From Gammaproteobacteria bacterium (GTDB lineage Bacteria; Pseudomonadota; Gammaproteobacteria; Pseudomonadales; Azotimanducaceae): a stretch of 49,540 bases of DNA. The notes below the pieces were generated by a model that did no database searches, was not told the origin of the DNA, and worked only from the letters and a program-made list of their open reading frames with translations. The position numbers and the translations under genes were made by a program. Position 1 is the first letter of the stretch; each line of letters begins with the position of its first letter. This document shows, in pieces, positions 45,835-49,540 of the stretch. Where the stretch lies: the NCBI GenBank assembly GCA_028821405.1, contig JAPPGK010000097.1, forward strand, positions 1 through 49,540. The letters are read 5' to 3'.

Positions 45835-46538
45835 GATCTGTCGACCGCTGAACGGGTGACGCCCTCGTCGAAATCGAGTTCGATGTCGGAAAGCGGCCAG
45901 CCGCTGCGCCGTTTGACGACATCCAGTCGCAATCCGCCGCGTCGCGACCCCAAGCGCAAGCGAAGTTCAGCGGGGGAAGCGTTGCCGACGGCAGTCGCGG
46001 GGCGGAACAGGCTGGCCCAGGTTCGTCCCTGGCGTGCGGCGAACTGTAGACGTCGAATCTCGGCGAATTTCAGCTTGTGCTCGGCCAGCCAACCGAGCAA
46101 GGCACTGCAGGCACCGGTCTTCAAGACCTGCTCGAAGGTCCAGAGCGCATCGGCATGGTTGTCGGGGTAAACCAGCAGCATCTTGGAAACATCGATTCCG
46201 GCGGCATCGAGGGCAGGCGCAAAGGGGACGAAGGGCGGGGCGATCCAGGCAATCAGGCGCGCTTCCCGCGTGGAAAGAGAAGCCAAGGCGGGTGCCAAGA
46301 GGCTCAGCTCTCCGATGCCGGGATCGTTCAGGAGTAGTTCGACCAAGCCCGCCCGTGGCCAGCCTCGGTCGAACAGCACGTCATCGAGCGCAGCAAAGCC
46401 CGATGCGATACCGTCGGACTTGATGCCGCCGAACCGTAGCGCCGGCAGTTCACTGGCCCGCCACAGGTTCGGCACCTGTCGCAGGCGATCCATCGCCCGG
46501 ACGGCCGTTGCGTCTTCGATGGGGGGACTTTCCAACAT
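45822..46538 (-). CDS. imuA: ImuA, RecA-like mutasome protein
   Basis: A 238-residue protein with a degenerate RecA fold. IASGFAALDDVLFDRGWPRA and GLVELLLNDPGIGELSLLAP occupy the place of the Walker A strand but lack GKT. LIAWIAPPFVPFAPALDAAG and RRLQFAARQGRTWASLFR are typical of ImuA. It works with ImuB and DnaE2 in DNA-damage mutagenesis. ATG 46538 is preferred; a TTG lies one codon upstream. Two LexA boxes stand immediately upstream, the nearer only 5 bp away. Confidence 0.93.
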   Translation of the reverse strand: MLESPPIEDATAVRAMDRLRQVPNLWRASELPALRFGGIKSDGIASGFAALDDVLFDRGWPRAGLVELLLNDPGIGELSLLAPALASLSTREARLIAWIAPPFVPFAPALDAAGIDVSKMLLVYPDNHADALWTFEQVLKTGACSALLGWLAEHKLKFAEIRRLQFAARQGRTWASLFRPATAVGNASPAELRLRLGSRRGGLRLDVVKRRSGWPLSDIELDFDEGVTRSAVDRSCSG

Positions 46539-46543
46539 CAATG

Positions 46544-46559
46544 CTGTTCTTATATACAG
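46544..46559. promoter_or_regulatory. LexA box 1 (imuA-proximal)
   Basis: CTGTTCTTATATACAG matches CTGT-N8-ACAG exactly, 5 bp from the imuA ATG, so LexA bound here would block the promoter or the first transcribed bases. The AT-rich spacer may double as the -10 region on the minus strand (TATATAAG). Confidence 0.9.
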
Positions 46560-46576
46560 TTATCTTGCGAGGATAA

Positions 46577-46592
46577 CTGTGCTTTCGTACAG
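46577..46592. promoter_or_regulatory. LexA box 2 (imuA-distal)
   Basis: CTGTGCTTTCGTACAG again matches CTGT-N8-ACAG exactly, 33 bp centre to centre from box 1, about three helical turns, so two LexA dimers could sit on one face of the DNA. Between the boxes ACAGTTATC (46556-46564) and GATAACTGT (46572-46580) form a perfect 9-bp inverted repeat that shares the half-sites. Confidence 0.88.
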
Positions 46593-46646
46593 TATCAAGC
46601 GCCCACAAGCCCACCGGCAAACAGGGTAAAGTAGCTCCCTTTATGT

Positions 46647-46661
46647 ACGGGCTTGTCCCGT
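46647..46661. repeat. Dispersed hairpin repeat, family B, copy 2
   Basis: ACGGG, loop CTTGT, CCCGT, upstream of the MoxR-type gene. A partial second unit (GGGGCTTGTCC) follows at once. See copies at 40955-40975 and 47662-47682. Confidence 0.5.
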
Positions 46662-46791
46662 TCTGGGGCTTGTCCTGTGCTGAAGCAGCCGCCATTCAGC
46701 CGGGGCGACCGGCGACAACGGCAACCGAGCACGCATCGACAATGCGGTGACAAGCGATGAAGGGGCGGGCAGGACTTAAGCGAACGAGTTA

Positions 46792-47640
46792 ATGATTTTC
46801 GACAGTACCGACACCTACATCTCCACCGACGAGTTATCCATGGCCGTGGATGCCGCCGTGAAGCTCGAGCGACCCCTTCTGGTCAAGGGAGAGCCCGGCA
46901 CCGGCAAGACCCTGCTCGCCGAGGAGATCGCCAACACCCTGGGTCTGCGTCTCATCACCTGGCACATCAAATCCCAGACCAAGGCATTGCAGGGCCTCTA
47001 CGAATACGATGCCGTGTCACGCCTGCGTGACTCGCAACTCGGCGACGGTCGGGTCGGGGATATTCGCAACTACATCAAGAAGGGCAAGCTCTGGGAAGCG
47101 TTCGAGTCCGATGATCGTGTCGTGCTCCTGATCGACGAGGTCGACAAGGCCGACATCGAGTTCCCCAACGATCTTCTCCAGGAACTCGACCGCATGGAGT
47201 TCTACGTCTACGAACTGAACGAAACCATCGTCGCGAAGCTGCGCCCGATCGTGGTCATCACCTCCAACAACGAAAAGGAACTGCCCGACGCCTTCCTGCG
47301 GCGTTGCTTCTTCCACTACATCAACTTCCCGGATCGGGAAACGATGGAGCAAATCGTCGAGGTGCATTTCCCAAGCATCAAGCAGCATCTCGTGAAGGAG
47401 GCGATGGAGATCTTCTTCGATGTGCGCAAGGTGCCCGGTTTGAAGAAGAAGCCTTCGACCTCCGAACTGATCGACTGGCTGAAACTCCTGATGGCCGACG
47501 ACATACCGGATGAGATCCTGACCAATCGCGATACCACCAAGGCGATCCCGCCCCTCTACGGCGCCTTGGTGAAGAACGAGCAGGACGTCCACCTCTTGGA
47601 GCGGCTTGCGTTCATGAACCGCCGCGACCAGCGCGGTTGA
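46792..47640 (+). CDS. MoxR-type AAA+ ATPase
   Basis: A 282-residue AAA+ chaperone-like ATPase. Walker A is LVKGEPGTGKTLLAEEIA (about 34-51), Walker B is VVLLIDEVDKADIEFPNDLL, and sensor 1 is VVITSNNEKELPDAFLRRCF with the arginine finger. Members act with a VWA partner to fit cofactors or activate enzymes (as CbbQ, NorQ or CoxD do). The VWA gene 183 bp downstream is the likely partner. The ribosome binding site is weak; ATG 46792 fits the family start (FDSTDTYISTDEL). The client enzyme is not in view. Confidence 0.93.
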   Translation: MIFDSTDTYISTDELSMAVDAAVKLERPLLVKGEPGTGKTLLAEEIANTLGLRLITWHIKSQTKALQGLYEYDAVSRLRDSQLGDGRVGDIRNYIKKGKLWEAFESDDRVVLLIDEVDKADIEFPNDLLQELDRMEFYVYELNETIVAKLRPIVVITSNNEKELPDAFLRRCFFHYINFPDRETMEQIVEVHFPSIKQHLVKEAMEIFFDVRKVPGLKKKPSTSELIDWLKLLMADDIPDEILTNRDTTKAIPPLYGALVKNEQDVHLLERLAFMNRRDQRG

Positions 47641-47661
47641 GGTGATGGGAGCGCTCCGTCG

Positions 47662-47682
47662 GGGACGGGCTTGCCCCGTCCC
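47662..47682. repeat. Dispersed hairpin repeat, family B, copy 3
   Basis: GGGACGGG, loop CTTGC, CCCGTCCC is a perfect 8-bp hairpin 21 bp after the MoxR-type stop. A degenerate copy (ACGGACTTGCCCCG) lies near 47729. The gap to the VWA gene carries no gene. The hairpin may trim or stabilise the moxR message. Confidence 0.55.
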
Positions 47683-47823
47683 GCCATCCGGACAGCCGGC
47701 AGGTCCGCCACGCGGGCGCCCCGCAGGGTACGGACTTGCCCCGCCGCGGATTCAATGCCGCCGCGTCGCGAAGCCGGGCGACTGCGATGGGCGTCGTGAC
47801 AGCGCGGTCGGGGAGGGGCGTCG

Positions 47824-48981
47824 GTGCTGATCAACTTCTTTCTGACGCTGCGCCGCTACAAGGTGCCCGTCACTCTCCGCGAGCTCATGGACCTGATTGA
47901 GGCCTTGGACAGGCGCGTGGTGTACAGCAACGTGGACGACTTCTACCTGCTGTCGCGCACTGCCATGGTCAAGGACGAGGCGAACTACGACAAGTTCGAC
48001 CGTGCCTTCGGCGCCTACTTCAAGGGCCTTGAGAACCTGCACGGGCTCTTGGAATCGCTCATCCCGGACGAGTGGCTGCGCCGGGAGTTCGAACGGGCGT
48101 TGACGCCGGAGGAGTTGGAGCGAATCAAGTCCCTCGGGGGGTTAGAAAAGCTCATTGAGGCGTTCCGCAAGGCGCGCGAAAAAGCGGAAGCGGAAAACGG
48201 CGAGAACCCGGAGGGCCGTGAAGGCAACGCGGATCGACCGGGCAGCGGCGGTCCCGGCGGCCCCGGCCGCGGCAAGAAGAAGAAGGCCAAGAAGGTCTGG
48301 GACCAGCGCCAATACAGGAATCTCGACGACTCGGTGGAGATCGGCACCCGCAACATCAAGATGGCCCTGCGGCGGCTGCGCAAGTTCGCGCGCACGGGCG
48401 AGGAGGAGGAGCTGGACATGGACCATACTGTCCGCTCCACCGCCGACAACGGCGGTTTGCTCGACATTCAGATGCGCCCCCTGCGCAGGAACACCGTCAA
48501 GGTCCTGTTGCTGCTCGACATCGGCGGTTCCATGGACGCGCACGTCAAGATATGCGAGGAGCTGTTTTCCGCAACGCGAACCGAGTTCAAGCACCTGGAG
48601 AGCTACTACTTCCACAACTTCATCTACGAGTCGGTATGGAAAGACAACCGGCGTCGGATGAACGAGCGGATTCCGACTTGGCAACTCCTCAACAAGTACG
48701 CCCGGGACTACAAGGTCGTGTTCGTCGGCGATGCCACGATGGCACCCTACGAGATCACCCATGCCGGTGGTAGCGTGGAGCACTGGAACGACGAGCCGGG
48801 TGCGCTTTGGATGAACCGCTTCATGGAGTCCTACGACAAGCTCGTCTGGATCAACCCGACCCCGCGCGAGACCTGGGACTACTCAACGTCCGTCGCCATG
48901 ACCCGCGAACTGGTGGACGATCAGATGTACCCGCTGACGATCAGCGGACTCGAAGGCGGCATGGGGTACCTCTCCAAGTAG
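47824..48981 (+). CDS. CoxE-like VWA-domain protein
   Basis: A 385-residue cytosolic protein. Residues 1-110 are helical (LRRYKVPVTLRELMDLIEAL), then a charged and Gly-rich linker (about 120-160, with GKKKKAKK). The VWA domain starts near 225 (TVKVLLLLDIGGSMDAHVKI) with MIDAS DxGxS at about 233. Later VVFVGDATMAPYEI and GALWMNRFMESYDKLVWINP complete the fold. The start is GTG 47824 behind GGGGAGGGG. It pairs with the MoxR-type ATPase upstream, a common ATPase/VWA couple for enzyme activation. Confidence 0.9.
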   Translation: MLINFFLTLRRYKVPVTLRELMDLIEALDRRVVYSNVDDFYLLSRTAMVKDEANYDKFDRAFGAYFKGLENLHGLLESLIPDEWLRREFERALTPEELERIKSLGGLEKLIEAFRKAREKAEAENGENPEGREGNADRPGSGGPGGPGRGKKKKAKKVWDQRQYRNLDDSVEIGTRNIKMALRRLRKFARTGEEEELDMDHTVRSTADNGGLLDIQMRPLRRNTVKVLLLLDIGGSMDAHVKICEELFSATRTEFKHLESYYFHNFIYESVWKDNRRRMNERIPTWQLLNKYARDYKVVFVGDATMAPYEITHAGGSVEHWNDEPGALWMNRFMESYDKLVWINPTPRETWDYSTSVAMTRELVDDQMYPLTISGLEGGMGYLSK

Positions 48982-49489
48982 GGGCGGGGCTATCGCGCCC
49001 GAAGGGCGCCTCCGCCCGAGCGGCACTGACGCGCGCAAAGGGAGCATCCCGCCCGCACAGGGTCCGCCACGTGACCCCGGTCTAGTCGCGTCAAGCGCGA
49101 CGCGACTGCACAGAACGAATGCCCTGCGCCGCTCCCAGAAGAACGCGTTACGGCGGCATAGGAGTCTCGAGGAGTCTGGGACACACGCGAATCCGTCCTA
49201 CACGGGCCGGGCCGAAGTGGCACAGACCCACACGAGATGGGGACATTTGGCGACTGTGACCGTACACGGCTGTGGGATGCTGCTCCCCCCGACCACTCGG
49301 ACCTGGTCGGACGCAAGCGCACGAAAAAGGGGCACGGCTTTGGGATGACGGGCCGAGACAGGTTGGCCGGCGCCGGCAACGGGCCGCGTGGGACGTTGCC
49401 AACAACCGCGGGCGCGCTTTTTCCGGCGTTGGCGGCGTGGCCGGAGAATTCGGGCGTGCGCCGCCGCGTGGCTGCCGCGCCCCGTGGCC
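48982..49489. other. 508-bp region without a supported gene
   Basis: The region contains a nested hairpin (GCGCCC 48995-49000, GAA, GGGCGC 49004-49009, inside GGGCGG/CCGCCC) close after the VWA gene, and a second perfect 9-bp hairpin (AGTCGCGTC 49084-49092 with GACGCGACT 49099-49107). Both could end or stabilise the transcript, though no T-run follows. A TGGGGACATTT at 49238-49248 echoes the repeat at the window's first bases. Open frames here are Arg/Ser/Pro-rich and look like noise. Confidence 0.5.
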
Positions 49490-49540
49490 TCAGGCGGGCA
49501 GGGGCGTCTCCCGGAACTGCATGGTCCGGTCGGCGAGCCA
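49490..49540 (-). CDS. Possible 3' end of a minus-strand gene
   Basis: Read on the minus strand from the window edge, the last 16 codons are WLADRTMQFRETPLPA followed by TGA (49492-49490). The composition looks like a protein C-terminus, unlike the neighbouring noise, but the body of the gene lies outside the window and no family can be named. Confidence 0.35.
   Translation of the reverse strand, partial: WLADRTMQFRETPLPA

Noticed and set aside
48990-49405. Minus-strand frames after the VWA gene
   Set aside because: Arg/Ser/Pro-rich composition, no ribosome binding site and no recognisable motif.

Overview
The window is a GC-rich, gene-dense piece of a bacterial chromosome. Gene order and protein families point to a gammaproteobacterium. 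The stretch icd-cspD-clpS-clpA-infA-aat-trxB-ftsK-lolA-rarA-crcB-serS-cysG-tusDCB (about 15.7-31.6 kb) follows, with few breaks, the order known from Pseudomonas and, in part, Escherichia coli. The dnaX-ybaB-recR, pspF/pspABC and mnmA-purB groups are also typical. Genus cannot be read from the sequence. No rRNA, tRNA, CRISPR array or complete mobile element was found.

Layout. 0-2.4 kb: an IS-end-like scrap, a 39-residue membrane peptide, a TerB-like protein, a 147-bp multi-hairpin MITE-like element, and a pair made of a VWA protein and a membrane-anchored J-domain protein. 2.4-5.5 kb: a DUF465 protein, a 5'-nucleotidase, cysB, a possible tiny exported peptide, and an iron-sulfur APS/PAPS reductase (cysH). 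5.6-11.3 kb: thrH tightly coupled to prpB-prpC-prpD (2-methylcitrate cycle), facing isocitrate lyase (aceA). 11.4-15.6 kb: mnmA-purB-acetyltransferase on the minus strand, divergent from moaC-moaD-moaE. 15.7-22.8 kb: isocitrate dehydrogenase, CspD with a tandem-repeat acidic tail, and the N-end-rule set (ClpS adaptor, ClpA unfoldase, Aat transferase) with infA and trxB. 23.3-30.6 kb: ftsK, lolA, rarA, crcB, serS and cysG. 30.6-32.1 kb: a Pal-like lipoprotein followed by tusD-tusC-tusB (DsrEFH family). 32.1-36.2 kb: a decayed TonB-receptor tail, pspF divergent from pspA-pspB-pspC with a likely sigma-54 promoter, and a glycerophosphodiester phosphodiesterase. 36.3-41.0 kb: dnaX-ybaB-recR, RNase D, a YcgN-type protein and a small membrane protein. 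41.0-46.6 kb: the imuA-imuB-dnaE2 mutasome behind two perfect LexA boxes. 46.8-49.0 kb: a MoxR-type AAA+ ATPase with a CoxE-like VWA protein. The window ends with about 500 bp without a clear gene and the last codons of a minus-strand gene.

How the genes work together. Several genes centre on C3/C4 metabolism: ThrH acts on homoserine/serine phosphates, PrpBCD burns propionyl-CoA, and AceA and Icd compete for isocitrate. CysB, CysH and CysG serve sulfate assimilation and siroheme, and TusDCB carries sulfur towards tRNA thiolation, where MnmA acts. ClpS, ClpA and Aat form the N-end-rule degradation path. Psp handles envelope stress and ImuA-ImuB-DnaE2 handles DNA damage.

The signals most worth a second look are: the paired LexA boxes before imuA; the 30-bp tandem repeat lengthening CspD; the multi-hairpin element that supplies the stop codon of the J-domain gene; a folded leader between prpC and prpD; a near-identical 18-bp promoter block at aceA and icd; and two families of dispersed hairpin repeats. 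No clearly new multi-gene system is evident; the least characterised candidate module is the VWA/J-domain pair.
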